A stretch of 49,286 nt of DNA from Sphingomonas sanguinis (GCF_001476905.1 NZ_LDTE01000008.1:1-49286); one strand, 5' to 3'; counted from the first letter of the stretch, positions 36,152 through 45,958 are shown. Notes: generated by a model from the sequence alone, not told the origin. Translations and numbers: made by a program.

Positions 36152-38779
36152 TCAGGCGCCGAAGGTGCGCTGCCACCAGCCGCGACGCGGGGTTTCGGTC
36201 GAGGTGCTTTCCTCGGTCGCTTCCTCCGCAGGGGCGGGTTCGGCGGCGGGGGTTTCCTCGGCGACCGGTTCCGCCGCTGCCTTCGGCGCGGGCTTCTTGC
36301 GGACGCGCTTGGGCTTGGCCGGGGCTTCGGCTTCGGCCGCAGGGGCTGCTTCCTCGGCGGCCGGTTCGGCGGCGACCTTCGGTGCGGCCTTCTTGCGGAC
36401 GCGCTTCGGCTTGGCCGGAGCCTCGGCCTCAACCACAGGAGCCTCGGCAGCGGGCGCTTCCTCGGCCACCGGCGTCTCGACCGTCTCGGTCACGACCGGC
36501 GCGGCCTTGCGAGCGCGCGGACGGCGGCGGGTCTTGGGCGCTTCGGCTTCGGCTTCGACCTCGGCGATGACCAGCGGCGTGGTGACCGGCGCGGCGTCGC
36601 CCGCCTCGATCGGTTCGGCGATGGTCAGCGGCTCATCCGCGGCGTCGTCCGAAGCGTCCTCGGCCGCAGCCTCGATCGCGTCGTTCGTGCCGCCCTCGTT
36701 CCGGCGACCGCCACGGCGACCGCGACGTCCGCGACGGCGGCGACCGCCTTCGCGCGGCTCCGACTCGGTCGCATCGACCGGCTCGGCGGTCTCGTCCTCA
36801 GCCTGCTCGTCGGCGTCCTCGGCTTCCGCCTCTTCGGTGTGCTCGGCATGGTCCTCGCCCTCGGCACCGCCACGGTTGCGGCGGCCACGGCGGCGGCGAC
36901 GGCGCTTGCGGCCACCGCCTTCGCCCTCTTCGCGCGGCTCGCGGGGAGCAGCGGCTTCGGTCGCGGCCTCCTCGGCCTCTTCCTCGTCCTCTTCTTCCTC
37001 GATCTCGTCGATCAGATCGTCCTCATCCTCCTCGACGGGCAGGAGCGTGTCGATCTTGGGCGCATAGGCGGGTGGCGGGCCCGACGCCTCGACGGTCATG
37101 CGCGCACCCTCTTCCTCGCGGTCGGGTATGATCTCGACGGTCACGCCATAGCGATCCTCGATCTCGGCGATGTCGGCGCGCTTGCGGTTCAGGACGTAGA
37201 CGGCGGCTTCCTGGCTGGCACGCAGCGTCAGGATCGAGCCGCGACCGCGCGCGGCCTCATCCTCGATCAGGCGCAGCGCCGACAGGCCCGAGGACGAGGC
37301 GGTGCGGACCAGGCCCGTGCCCTCGCAATGCGGGCAGGGGCGCGTCGAGGCTTCCAGAACGCCCGTGCGCAGGCGCTGGCGGCTCATTTCCATCAGCCCG
37401 AAGGACGAGATGCGGCCGACCTGAATACGGGCGCGATCGTTCTTCAGCGCCTCCTTCATCGCCTTCTCGATCTTTCGGACATTGGAGTTGTTGTCCATGT
37501 CGATGAAGTCGATGACGACGAGGCCCGCCATGTCGCGCAGACGCAGCTGGCGCGCGATTTCCTGCGCGGCTTCCAGATTGGTCGCGGTCGCCGTCTGCTC
37601 GATATTATGCTCGCGGGTCGAACGCCCGGAGTTGATGTCGATCGAGACGAGCGCCTCGGTCGGGTTGATGACCAGATAGCCGCCCGACTTCAGCTGGACG
37701 ACCGGATTGTACATCGCGGCCAGCTGATCCTCGACATGCGCGCGCTGGAACAGCGGCACGGCATCGGCATATTGCTTCACCCGGCGGGCATGCGTCGGCA
37801 TCAGCAGGCGCATGAAGTCCTTCGCCTGGCGATAGCCTTCCTCGCCCTCGACGATGACTTCCTCGATCTCGCGATTATAGATGTCGCGGATCGCGCGCTT
37901 GATCAGGTCGCTGTCGCCATAGATCAGCGCGGGCGCCGACGAGTGCAGCGTCTTTTCGCGGATGCCGTCCCACAGGCGCGCCAGATAGTCGAAGTCGCGC
38001 TTGATCTCGGTCTTGGTCCGTTGAAGACCCGCGGTGCGGACGATGCAGCCCATGGTCGAGGGCAGCGCCATGTCGGCCATGATCGACTTCAGCCGCTTGC
38101 GGTCGGCCGCGTTCGAGATCTTCCGGCTGATGCCGCCGCCGTGGCTGGTGTTGGGCATCAGCACGCAGTAGCGGCCCGCCAGCGACAGGTACGTGGTCAG
38201 CGCCGCGCCCTTGTTGCCGCGCTCTTCCTTGACGATCTGGACCAGCAGCACTTGGCGGCGATGGATGACGTCCTGGATCTTGTAGCGGCGACGCAGATTC
38301 TGGCGACGCTGGCGCAGCGCCTCGACCTGGTCGTCGTTGACGGTCGACTTGCGCGGGCGCGGCGCGGCCTCGCCGTCCTCGTCGTCATGATGGTCGTCGG
38401 CGTGATCGTCATGATCGTCGCCGTCGTGATCCGCGTGATCGTCATCATCCTCGGCGTCGAGCTCGGCGCGCAGCGCGGCTTCCTCGGCGGCGTGTTCGGC
38501 CTCTTCGCGGAGCAGGGCTTCGCGATCTTCCTTGGGGATCTGGTAATAGTCGGGGTGGATTTCCGAAAAGGCCAGGAAGCCGTGACGGTTGCCGCCGTAA
38601 TCGACGAACGCCGCCTGCAGTGACGGTTCGACGCGGGTCACCTTGGCGAGGTAGATATTGCCCTTGAGCTGCTTGCGCTCGGCCGACTCGAAGTCGAATT
38701 CTTCGATCCGGTTACCCTTGACGACGGCCACCCGGGTCTCTTCCCGGTGGCGTGCGTCGATCAGCATACGCGTGGTCAT
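36152..38779 (-). CDS. rne: Ribonuclease E
   Basis: The 875-residue protein has an S1 domain (about 35-215) interrupted by a strongly acidic His/Asp insert (residues about 92-145), then the catalytic core with Asp381 (VSIDINSG) and Asp424 (VIDFIDM), the NDRARIQVGRISSFGLMEM segment, and the zinc-link CPHC (Cys482, Cys485). The C-terminal third is low-complexity: acidic stretches, Arg-rich RRRRRRGRRNRGG-type RNA-binding runs, then repeated Lys/Arg-Pro/Ala-rich segments (KPKRVRKKAAPK). Such tails scaffold the degradosome. The ATG is at 38779; the frame extends upstream to 38953 only by chance. The long reading frame on the other strand is its shadow. Confidence 0.95.
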   Translation of the reverse strand: MTTRMLIDARHREETRVAVVKGNRIEEFDFESAERKQLKGNIYLAKVTRVEPSLQAAFVDYGGNRHGFLAFSEIHPDYYQIPKEDREALLREEAEHAAEEAALRAELDAEDDDDHADHDGDDHDDHADDHHDDEDGEAAPRPRKSTVNDDQVEALRQRRQNLRRRYKIQDVIHRRQVLLVQIVKEERGNKGAALTTYLSLAGRYCVLMPNTSHGGGISRKISNAADRKRLKSIMADMALPSTMGCIVRTAGLQRTKTEIKRDFDYLARLWDGIREKTLHSSAPALIYGDSDLIKRAIRDIYNREIEEVIVEGEEGYRQAKDFMRLLMPTHARRVKQYADAVPLFQRAHVEDQLAAMYNPVVQLKSGGYLVINPTEALVSIDINSGRSTREHNIEQTATATNLEAAQEIARQLRLRDMAGLVVIDFIDMDNNSNVRKIEKAMKEALKNDRARIQVGRISSFGLMEMSRQRLRTGVLEASTRPCPHCEGTGLVRTASSSGLSALRLIEDEAARGRGSILTLRASQEAAVYVLNRKRADIAEIEDRYGVTVEIIPDREEEGARMTVEASGPPPAYAPKIDTLLPVEEDEDDLIDEIEEEEDEEEAEEAATEAAAPREPREEGEGGGRKRRRRRRGRRNRGGAEGEDHAEHTEEAEAEDADEQAEDETAEPVDATESEPREGGRRRRGRRGRRGGRRNEGGTNDAIEAAAEDASDDAADEPLTIAEPIEAGDAAPVTTPLVIAEVEAEAEAPKTRRRPRARKAAPVVTETVETPVAEEAPAAEAPVVEAEAPAKPKRVRKKAAPKVAAEPAAEEAAPAAEAEAPAKPKRVRKKPAPKAAAEPVAEETPAAEPAPAEEATEESTSTETPRRGWWQRTFGA

Positions 38780-39268
38780 TATGAAGTCTCCACGCGCGCG
38801 CCGGGCCTGGTGGCAGCCGTCGCGCGCGGTAAATAGGATGGGCGGCGGCGCGGGGCGCCGGTCCGCTGGAAAAAACGGAAAGCGTGCCGCTCTCAGCCGC
38901 AGCACCGGCAACGGGGCCGGGGCGGACCCACGACACCGCGATCCCACCGGCACAGGCCGGTCGGTCAGCGGGGTGGATCATATGCGTCATGCGAGCGTCA
39001 ACCTGGTTGGCCCGGGCGCGAAGTCTCTCGCAGTCCCGTTCCTTGGAGATGGCCCCGCCCCGATCGGTTGGGAGAGGTTGATCGGGGCCGGGGTCCGCAG
39101 ATGTGCTAGCATCATCGGAACGTTTGCGCAACAGGCGGAAAACTGCCGATTTCGTCGGCAAAAAAATGCCGAATTTTGTGTTAACCAATGGCTGAAAGCC
39201 CTGCGTCAGCTAGCGGCTTCTATCCCGGACCCGTCGATCGGAGGATCGCCAAAAAGGGTTTGGGTACG
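38780..39268. other. Divergent rne/amiC intergenic region
   Basis: No gene is supported here. It should hold the rne promoter and leader and the amiC promoter. At 39144-39172 there are three six-base arms (TGCCGA, TCGGCA, TGCCGA) in which the middle arm can pair with either neighbour, giving two exclusive hairpins, the second followed by ATTTTG. A TTAACC stands at 39181. Between 38870 and 39050 there are several short G/C-rich inverted repeats, probably the rne leader, which is known to be structured and self-regulating in enterobacteria. Confidence 0.5.
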
Positions 39269-40504
39269 ATGGCTTTTCGCTGGACCAGCGGCAGGCCGGC
39301 ACGGCATATCCCCCGTGTCGTGCTGATGTTGTTCGCTTTTCTGTTCGGGCTGTTCGCGCCGGTCAGTGCGCTGGCCGCGACGGTGCAGAGGGTCGTGGTG
39401 CGCGGTGCGCAGCTGATCATCCGGTTCGATTCGCCCGTGAAGCGCGCGCGCAGCGTCATGCTGAACGAGCCGCGTCGCGTGGCGATCGACGTGACCGGCG
39501 CGTCGCCCGGTTCCAGCACGGTCCGCCAGGGTACGGTGCGCGGCCTGACCCAGACGCTGATCAAGCCCGGCGTCACCCGCCTGACCTTCTCGCTGGCGCA
39601 GGATGCGACGATCTTCGACGGCGGATTCGACGATGACGCGCGGCAGCTCTCGCTGACGCTGAAGCCGGTGCGCCAGGGCTATACCCAGGCGAGCTTTGCG
39701 GGCGGGCTCGACTTCTTTCCGTTCCATTTCCAGCGCAAGCCCGCCTATACCCTGACCGTGCCCGTGCCGAGCCCCGCGCGCGCTCTGCCGCTGCCGCGCG
39801 TGAAGGGCGCCGACAACCGGCCGCTTGTGGTGATCGATGCGGGCCATGGCGGGGTCGATCCCGGCGCGATCAACCCGGTCACGGGCCTGCGCGAAAAGGA
39901 CGTGACGCTGGCCATCGCCAAGGCGATCCGCGACACGCTGGTCGCCAGCGGCCGGGTGCGTGCCGCGCTGACCCGCGAGGACGACCGTTATATCCTCCAC
40001 CGCGAGCGTTACGGCATCGCGCGTCGGCTGCATGCCGACCTGTTCATCTCGATCCACTGCGACAGTGCGGGCGCGGGCGAGGCACGGGGGGCCACCGCCT
40101 ATACCCTGTCCGACGTCGCCTCCGACAAGGAAGCCGCGCGCCTCGCGGCGCGCGAGAACAAGGCGGACGTGATCGCGGGTGTCGATCTGGGCGGCAACAG
40201 CGACGTCTCGACGATCCTGATCGACCTGACCCAGCGCGAGACGATGAACGACTCGGCCAGCTTCGCGCGTCTGCTGGGCCGCGAGGCGCAGCCGCTGATC
40301 CCGGTGAAGCCGGTCTTCCACCGCATGGCCTCGCTGATGGTGTTGAAGGCCCCCGACATGCCGTCGATCCTGTTCGAGACGGGCTATATCTCGAACATGC
40401 AGGACGCGGCGTTCCTCAGCAGCAAGGACGGCCAGGAGCGGATTGCGAAAGCGGTATTGCAGGCGGTCGAGGTGCATTTCGCGCGACGGATGGCGTCGCG
40501 GTAG
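39269..40504 (+). CDS. amiC: N-acetylmuramoyl-L-alanine amidase
   Basis: The 411-residue protein has a signal-like helix (about 15-36, ending ALAA), an AMIN domain (about 40-140) that targets the septum, and an Amidase_3 zinc domain (about 180-405). Zinc and catalytic motifs are VIDAGHGGVDPGA, EKDVTL, ISIHCDSA and ILFETGYISN. It cleaves the bond between MurNAc and the peptide during cell separation. The frame is open from 39188, but I start at the Met at 39269. It is divergent from rne, an order I know from other alphaproteobacteria (rne, amiC, mrcA, prfB). Confidence 0.94.
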   Translation: MAFRWTSGRPARHIPRVVLMLFAFLFGLFAPVSALAATVQRVVVRGAQLIIRFDSPVKRARSVMLNEPRRVAIDVTGASPGSSTVRQGTVRGLTQTLIKPGVTRLTFSLAQDATIFDGGFDDDARQLSLTLKPVRQGYTQASFAGGLDFFPFHFQRKPAYTLTVPVPSPARALPLPRVKGADNRPLVVIDAGHGGVDPGAINPVTGLREKDVTLAIAKAIRDTLVASGRVRAALTREDDRYILHRERYGIARRLHADLFISIHCDSAGAGEARGATAYTLSDVASDKEAARLAARENKADVIAGVDLGGNSDVSTILIDLTQRETMNDSASFARLLGREAQPLIPVKPVFHRMASLMVLKAPDMPSILFETGYISNMQDAAFLSSKDGQERIAKAVLQAVEVHFARRMASR

Positions 40505-40598
40505 GGGGTGAACACCGTCCCGACGGTGACGTTCCGCACGCGTCTTTCCATCGCATTTTGTCGGTTATTGCCTTAAAATGTTGCTGGCGGATTGGCCG

Positions 40599-40627
40599 TT
40601 GACCGTTCGGTAGTCGTCGACAATATT
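40599..40627 (+). promoter_or_regulatory. Candidate promoter of the DUF805-like/papain-like pair
   Basis: TTGACC (40599-40604), a 17-base spacer, and AATATT (40622-40627) match the housekeeping consensus at five and four of six positions. It lies about 45 bases before the ribosome site of the gene at 40674. Confidence 0.5.
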
Positions 40628-40673
40628 GGCGCCTGCGGCCAAGTTGTCGCGCGATCGGTGTCGAGGAGAGACG

Positions 40674-41294
40674 ATGTCGAACCGGCAGAAAACCGAAATT
40701 CTCGGCGGCTTTGGGTGGTTTTTTTCCACCAAAGGCAGGGCCGGTCCTATCCGTTTCATGGCGGTGGCGCTCGCTATGGTCGTCGTCGTCAGCTTGGTTG
40801 TCTGGGGCATTGTGGCTCTTGACGCGGCGACCTACCCGATACTTGGCGCATTGGCGGGCGCGGCGCTCGCCAAGCTGTTCGCCGAAGCAGGGCGGCGATG
40901 TCATGATCTGGGGCGCAGGGCGACGCTTGGCGCGGTGGTCCTTATCGGCGCGCTGGGCGCAGTCCTTTCTATTCTCTCGCTCCTGATCGTGGGCGCGACG
41001 GCCATCGGCATTGGCGTGGTCGTCGCGCTTGTGTTCGTGTTCACGTTTCTCCGTCCGGGGCAGTCCGGCGCCAATTCTCATGGCGTGCCGCCACCGGGGC
41101 CATTGCAGGTCAGCAGGCCGGACGCCGGGCCAGTGGATCGTGGCAGTTTGGCCTGGGCAGGGGTCTCGATCCTGGGCTGTGCTGCGATAGGCCTGGCCAT
41201 CCAGACGACGACCGATAGCATTCGTGCCGATCGCGAAAGTCGCTATACCTTCTCGATAGGGTCGCTGGCTGTCGCAAGGGTGATGGAAGGATGA
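40674..41294 (+). CDS. DUF805-like membrane protein
   Basis: The 206-residue protein has about five hydrophobic helices (roughly 28-50, 54-70, 85-105, 108-128 and 160-178). The RRCHDLGRRATLG segment before the third helix matches the R-x-HDxGR signature of DUF805 membrane proteins. A strong GAGGAGAG site precedes the ATG at 40674. Its stop overlaps the start of the papain-like gene (ATGA). The DNA here is less G/C-rich than neighbouring genes, and the pair lies between amiC and trhO where other alphaproteobacteria usually have mrcA next. It may anchor or neutralise its partner, but that is inference. Confidence 0.65.
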   Translation: MSNRQKTEILGGFGWFFSTKGRAGPIRFMAVALAMVVVVSLVVWGIVALDAATYPILGALAGAALAKLFAEAGRRCHDLGRRATLGAVVLIGALGAVLSILSLLIVGATAIGIGVVVALVFVFTFLRPGQSGANSHGVPPPGPLQVSRPDAGPVDRGSLAWAGVSILGCAAIGLAIQTTTDSIRADRESRYTFSIGSLAVARVMEG

Positions 41295-42268
41295 CGGCTG
41301 CGGCGTTCGAGCGGATGAATCATGCGCGCGCCATCCTTCAACGGTTCGCCAGTGCGGGTCGCCCCGCTGGCGCAAAACCGCCCTCGGTCTCCGCGTTGCA
41401 ACAAAGTCCCGTAGGCTGGCCGGTGGCTCGCGACGATCTCGTGACGCAGATCGACGCGAGGCTGCGCGGGACCAGCATGCCGCGACAACTGGCGACGTCC
41501 TATTGTGGCCCGGCAGCCTTTCTGTACTGCATCCTGAAGGATCGACCGGACATCTATGTGTCCTATGCGGTCGCGCTGTGGGAGACAGGGCATTACACCT
41601 TCAGGACTGGCGTGGGGCATGTCGAGGTAGAGTCGGCGGATCGGACCAAGGCCAGCTTGGCGGCGATCGCGGGGCGGCGAAGGGGCAAGGAGCAAATCTC
41701 CCACCTCGACTGGATGACGATGGCTGCACTGAGTGCATCGACCCGCCCGCTCTCTGCCCTGCGCAGGGGCGCAGGACCTGACGACGTGGGCCTGTCGATC
41801 ACCTATCCCTGGGTTTTGAAACAATGGTTTCAAGCTGGCGGATCGCGACCGCAGGTCGACAGCATGGGACTGGGCGCGTTGAAATCGGGCCTCTTCATGT
41901 TCGCCAATCTGATGCGCTTCTGGCGTTCGCATTGGCTCGTCATTCAGATTGATTCCAGCCTGGTGACGACCGGCACCCCCAACACGTTCGAGCAACGACA
42001 TTGGGTCGTCGTCAATCCGAATTTCCAGCCCAGGGTTCGCCGTGAGGGAAAGGGACCTTGGATCGCAATGGGCGACATCATGTCTGATTTCTGGAAGGTA
42101 CCTCAGGAGCAAGTGGTCCGAGCCATGGAGGGCGCTCATCTGGCCGATTGGCCGATGGAATTGAGTCTGGTAACGTGGGGCAAGGAGGATTTTCGGACCA
42201 GAATGACGCGCCTCGGTGATATTCCGGCGCGCTTCTATGGTGGATATGCCTTTCCACATTTTCGCTGA
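41291..42268 (+). CDS. Papain-like (C39-like) cysteine hydrolase candidate
   Basis: The 325-residue protein has no signal peptide or clear membrane helix apart from hydrophobic stretches near 197-220. [12 protein letters not shown] with Cys72 at the head of a hydrophobic helix, and [10 protein letters not shown] with His237 and Asn243 in a later strand pair, form the Cys-His-Asn pattern of papain-like folds, including C39-like peptidases and amidase toxins. The overall family is unknown to me. The four-base overlap with the membrane-protein gene implies a functional pair. Possible roles are a toxin or effector with its membrane partner, or a processing protease. Its other residues, such as the aromatic-rich C-terminus, give no further clue. 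Confidence 0.5.
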   Translation: MTAAAFERMNHARAILQRFASAGRPAGAKPPSVSALQQSPVGWPVARDDLVTQIDARLRGTSMPRQLATSYCGPAAFLYCILKDRPDIYVSYAVALWETGHYTFRTGVGHVEVESADRTKASLAAIAGRRRGKEQISHLDWMTMAALSASTRPLSALRRGAGPDDVGLSITYPWVLKQWFQAGGSRPQVDSMGLGALKSGLFMFANLMRFWRSHWLVIQIDSSLVTTGTPNTFEQRHWVVVNPNFQPRVRREGKGPWIAMGDIMSDFWKVPQEQVVRAMEGAHLADWPMELSLVTWGKEDFRTRMTRLGDIPARFYGGYAFPHFR

Positions 42269-42375
42269 CAGATGTTTTCTCGGCTGGGCTGCTCCAACGG
42301 CTCAGCAACTCCGCTGGCATAGGCGCGCATACGCACGTCTGGCCCCTCGCACCCGATAGGCGTAATGGCAGCCGG

Positions 42376-43329
42376 ATGATCCGTGTCTGTGCCCTTTACC
42401 GTTTCGCATCCTTCCCCGACCCTGCCTTACTCCGCGAGCCGCTGCTCGCCGTCGCCGAGGCGAATGGCATTCGTGGCACGCTCCTACTCGCCAGCGAGGG
42501 GATCAATGGCACGGTGGCGGGTAGCCATGACGCGATCGAGGCGTTGCTTGCGCATATCCGCACGCTGCCCGGTTGCGCCGATCTGGACTATAAGGACTCG
42601 GCCGCCGAGATGATGCCGTTCCACCGGATGAAGGTACGGCTGAAGCGCGAGATCGTGTCGATGGGCGTGGACGGGATCGACCCGACACGCGAAGTCGGCA
42701 CCTATGTCGCAGGCGAGGCATGGAATGCGCTGATCGCCGATCCCGACACGCTGCTGATCGACACGCGCAACGATTATGAGGTGGCGATCGGCACGTTCGA
42801 CGGCGCGGTCGATCCGGGGACGAAGAGTTTCCGCGACTTCCCCGATTGGTTCCGCGAGAACCGCGACCAGCTGATGGCGGGCAAGTCGAAGGTCGCGATG
42901 TTCTGCACCGGCGGTATCCGCTGCGAGAAGGCGACGGCGTTCCTGAAGGCGGAAGGGGTGGCGGACGTCTTCCACCTCGATGGCGGCATCCTGAAATATC
43001 TGGAGACGATGCCCGAGGAGCGGAGTCGCTGGAACGGCGAATGCTTCGTCTTCGATGCGCGCGTGGCGGTGGGACATGGGCTGTCGCCGGGGAGCCACGG
43101 GCTGTGCCATGGCTGCCGGATGCCGGTCGGTCCGGAGGACCGCGCCTCGCCGCTCTATGTCGAGGGGGTGAGCTGCCCCGCCTGCCATGGCACGCGCGAC
43201 GCGGAGCGGCTGGCCGCCTATGCCGAGCGGCACCGGCAGGAGCGGCTGGCGGCGGCGCGCGGAGAGGCGCATGTCGGCGCGCGCTTCCCCGTGCAGGACG
43301 AAAGCCGCGACGAACCGCGCGCGCCCTGA
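42376..43329 (+). CDS. trhO: tRNA uridine 5-hydroxylase (rhodanese family)
   Basis: The 317-residue protein has an N-terminal ferredoxin-like domain ([17 protein letters not shown]... [10 protein letters not shown]), a rhodanese domain with the catalytic Cys177 in [11 protein letters not shown] (Cys183 also conserved) and a C-terminal Cys-rich section (CHGCRMP, CPACHG). This is the YceA/TrhO layout; it hydroxylates U34 of tRNA in the first step of cmo5U/mo5U formation. The start at 42376 lies at the head of the conserved domain. A few bases upstream there is no strong ribosome site. It sits between the papain-like gene and mrcA. Confidence 0.92.
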   Translation: MIRVCALYRFASFPDPALLREPLLAVAEANGIRGTLLLASEGINGTVAGSHDAIEALLAHIRTLPGCADLDYKDSAAEMMPFHRMKVRLKREIVSMGVDGIDPTREVGTYVAGEAWNALIADPDTLLIDTRNDYEVAIGTFDGAVDPGTKSFRDFPDWFRENRDQLMAGKSKVAMFCTGGIRCEKATAFLKAEGVADVFHLDGGILKYLETMPEERSRWNGECFVFDARVAVGHGLSPGSHGLCHGCRMPVGPEDRASPLYVEGVSCPACHGTRDAERLAAYAERHRQERLAAARGEAHVGARFPVQDESRDEPRAP

Positions 43330-43395
43330 CGCGCAAACCATCCCCAGGCGGGTGGCAAGCCGGGGCGAACCTGCTACACGAGCCTTCGCAACGTC

Positions 43396-45891
43396 ATGGC
43401 CCTCACACCCTCCACCTCGCCCGATACCCCCGAAACGCCGCGTCGCCCGCTCTGGCGCCGCTGGTGGGTCCGGCTGTTCGCCGGGCTCGCGCTGCTAGTG
43501 GCGATTGCGGCGGGGGTATTCTGGTTCGTCTTCATGCGCGACCTGCCCTCGGTCGATGCGTTGAAGGCCTATGAGCCGCCGCTGCCCACCCATGTGCGCG
43601 GCAATGACGGCACGCCGATCCAGTCCTATGCGCGCGAACGCCGGGTCGAATTGTCGTTCAACGAATATCCACCGCTGCTCGTCCGCGCGTTCCTGGCGGC
43701 CGAGGACAAGAGCTTCTTCGAGCATGGCGGCGTCGACTATCCGGGGCTGGCGGGCGCGGTCCTCGACTATGCCAAGAAATGGGGCACCGGGCGGCGCGCG
43801 CGCGGCGGGTCGACCATCACCCAGCAGGTCGCCAAGAACCTGCTGATCGGCGACGCCTATTCGCCCACCCGCAAGGTCAAGGAGGCGATCCTCGCCTATA
43901 AGATCGAGGATACGCTGACCAAGCAGCAGATCCTGGAGCTGTATCTCAACCAGATCGCGCTGGGGCGGAATGCCTTCGGCGTCGAGGCGGCGGCCCATGC
44001 CTATTTCGACAAGGAACTCAACGAGCTGACGCTCGGCCAGATGGCCTATCTGGCGCTGCTGCCCAAGGGGCCCGCCAATTACGACCCCATCCGCCATCCC
44101 GACCGCGCGCTGGAGCGCCGGGCCTATGTGCTGCGCGAGATGCTGGCGAACAATTTCATCACCCGCGCGCAATATGACGCGGCGATGGCCGAGCCGCTGG
44201 GCACGGTGCTGCGCCGCACGCCCAAATATGCGCAAGTGGGCGGCTATTTCGTCGAGGAGCTGCGCCGCCAGCTGATCAAGCGCTATGGCGAAAAGGCGGA
44301 GAGCGGGCCAAACAGCGTCTATGATGGCGGCCTGTGGGTGCGCAGTTCGCTCGACACGCGGCTGCAGGATCTGGCGGCCGAAGCCTTGCGCGATGGCCTG
44401 GTCCGGTTCGAGGGCGGGCGCGGCTGGTCCGGGCCGATCCGGCACGAGGATATCGACGGCGATAATTGGCAGCAGGCGCTGCTCAACACCAATATCGGGC
44501 TCGACTATCGCGACTGGCGCGCGGGCATCGTCACCGCCAAGGATTCGAGCGAGGCGACGATCGGGTTCGCCAATGGTCGCACCGGCACCCTGCCGCGCAG
44601 CCTGGCCGAGATGCCGCGCCGGGGCACGGCGGCCACCGCGTTCAGCGCGTTGAAGGTCGGCGACATCATCGCCGTCTCGCCGGAGGGAAGCCAGTTCGCG
44701 CTTCGCTCGGTCCCGCGCATCTCGGGCGGCTTCGTGGTCGAGGAGCCCGCGACGGGCCGCGTGCTGGCGATGCAGGGCGGCTTCGATGCCCGGCTTCAGG
44801 CGTTCAACCGCGCGACCCAGGCCGAGCGTCAGCCGGGCTCGACGATCAAGCCGATCGTCTATTCCGCCGCGCTCGACCATGGCATGACGCCCGCCTCGAT
44901 CATCGTCGACGGGCCGTTCTGTATTGACCAGGGCGCGGGGCTGGGCACCAAATGCTTCCGCAACTTCGGCAATTCCGCCGGCGCGGGGCCGCACACCATG
45001 CGCTGGGGCATCGAGCAGTCGCGCAACCTGATGACCGTGCGTACGGCATCGACCGTCGGCATGAAGAATGTCGTGGCGATGATCAAGCAGATGGGGATCG
45101 GCGATTTCCCGCCCTATCTCGCCTATGCGCTGGGCGCGGGCGAGACGACGGTGAGCCAGATGGTCAACGCCTATGCGATCCTGGCCAATAACGGGCGCGG
45201 CGGCGATCCGACGCTGATCGACTTCGTGCAGGACCGGCACGGCAAGGTGATCTGGCCGGAGAACTGGCACGCCTGCGACCGGTGCAACGCGGCCGATTAT
45301 GACGGCAAGCCGATGCCCCGCCCGATCAGCCGCCAGCGTCAGGTGATGGACGCGATGACCGCGTACCAGATGGTCCACATCACCGAGGGCGTGGTCCAGC
45401 GCGGCACCGCGACCGGCCTGCGCGACCTGAACCGGCCGATGTTCGGCAAGACCGGCACCAATAACGGCCCCACCGATGTTTGGTTCGTCGGCGGCACGCC
45501 GCAATTCGTCGGTGGCCTCTATATCGGCTATGACACGCCGCGCTCGCTGGGCGGCTATGCACAGGGTGGGACGATCGCGGTTCCGATCTTCCACCAGTTC
45601 GCGCAAAAGGCCTATGAGGGGTTGGACAAGCTGCCCTTCCGCGCCGCGCCCGGCATCCGCATGGTCCGTATCGACCGGGCGAGCGGACGGCCGGTCTATG
45701 GCACCTTCCCGACCGGCGACGATCCCAAGCCCGCCGTGATCTGGGAAGCGTTCAAGCCCGAAAGCGAGCCGCGCCGCCGCGCCCGCCGTGCCGAGGCGGC
45801 GAGCCCGGCGCCTGCGACGCCCGCCGGTCCGGCCAAGCCCGCGCCCCCACGCGACAGCGATTTCTTGCAAAGGGAAGGCGGAATCTACTAG
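43396..45891 (+). CDS. mrcA: Penicillin-binding protein 1A (bifunctional transglycosylase/transpeptidase)
   Basis: The 831-residue membrane-anchored protein has a basic cytoplasmic start and one helix (about 25-48). The glycosyltransferase domain shows EDKSFFEHGGVDYPG with catalytic Glu103 and GGSTITQQVAKN. An OB-like insert of the PBP1A class (about 320-450) precedes the transpeptidase with Ser482 and Lys485 (GSTIKP), SRN (near 546) and KTGT (near 686). It ends in an Arg/Pro/Ala-rich tail. It polymerises and cross-links peptidoglycan and pairs functionally with AmiC. The overlapping minus-strand frame is its shadow. Confidence 0.95.
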   Translation: MALTPSTSPDTPETPRRPLWRRWWVRLFAGLALLVAIAAGVFWFVFMRDLPSVDALKAYEPPLPTHVRGNDGTPIQSYARERRVELSFNEYPPLLVRAFLAAEDKSFFEHGGVDYPGLAGAVLDYAKKWGTGRRARGGSTITQQVAKNLLIGDAYSPTRKVKEAILAYKIEDTLTKQQILELYLNQIALGRNAFGVEAAAHAYFDKELNELTLGQMAYLALLPKGPANYDPIRHPDRALERRAYVLREMLANNFITRAQYDAAMAEPLGTVLRRTPKYAQVGGYFVEELRRQLIKRYGEKAESGPNSVYDGGLWVRSSLDTRLQDLAAEALRDGLVRFEGGRGWSGPIRHEDIDGDNWQQALLNTNIGLDYRDWRAGIVTAKDSSEATIGFANGRTGTLPRSLAEMPRRGTAATAFSALKVGDIIAVSPEGSQFALRSVPRISGGFVVEEPATGRVLAMQGGFDARLQAFNRATQAERQPGSTIKPIVYSAALDHGMTPASIIVDGPFCIDQGAGLGTKCFRNFGNSAGAGPHTMRWGIEQSRNLMTVRTASTVGMKNVVAMIKQMGIGDFPPYLAYALGAGETTVSQMVNAYAILANNGRGGDPTLIDFVQDRHGKVIWPENWHACDRCNAADYDGKPMPRPISRQRQVMDAMTAYQMVHITEGVVQRGTATGLRDLNRPMFGKTGTNNGPTDVWFVGGTPQFVGGLYIGYDTPRSLGGYAQGGTIAVPIFHQFAQKAYEGLDKLPFRAAPGIRMVRIDRASGRPVYGTFPTGDDPKPAVIWEAFKPESEPRRRARRAEAASPAPATPAGPAKPAPPRDSDFLQREGGIY

Positions 45892-45958
45892 CCCGCTTTC
45901 CATATGAATTTTTCCTTTCCCATCGGGGCGAGGCACGACCGGTTTTTGGAGAATCCCC

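Noticed and set aside
36149..38623. Long plus-strand reading frame of 824 codons opposite rne
   Set aside because: It is the shadow of rne on the other strand: the Gly/Leu/Ala-rich translation has no domain, and rne is unambiguous with catalytic residues and a terminator.
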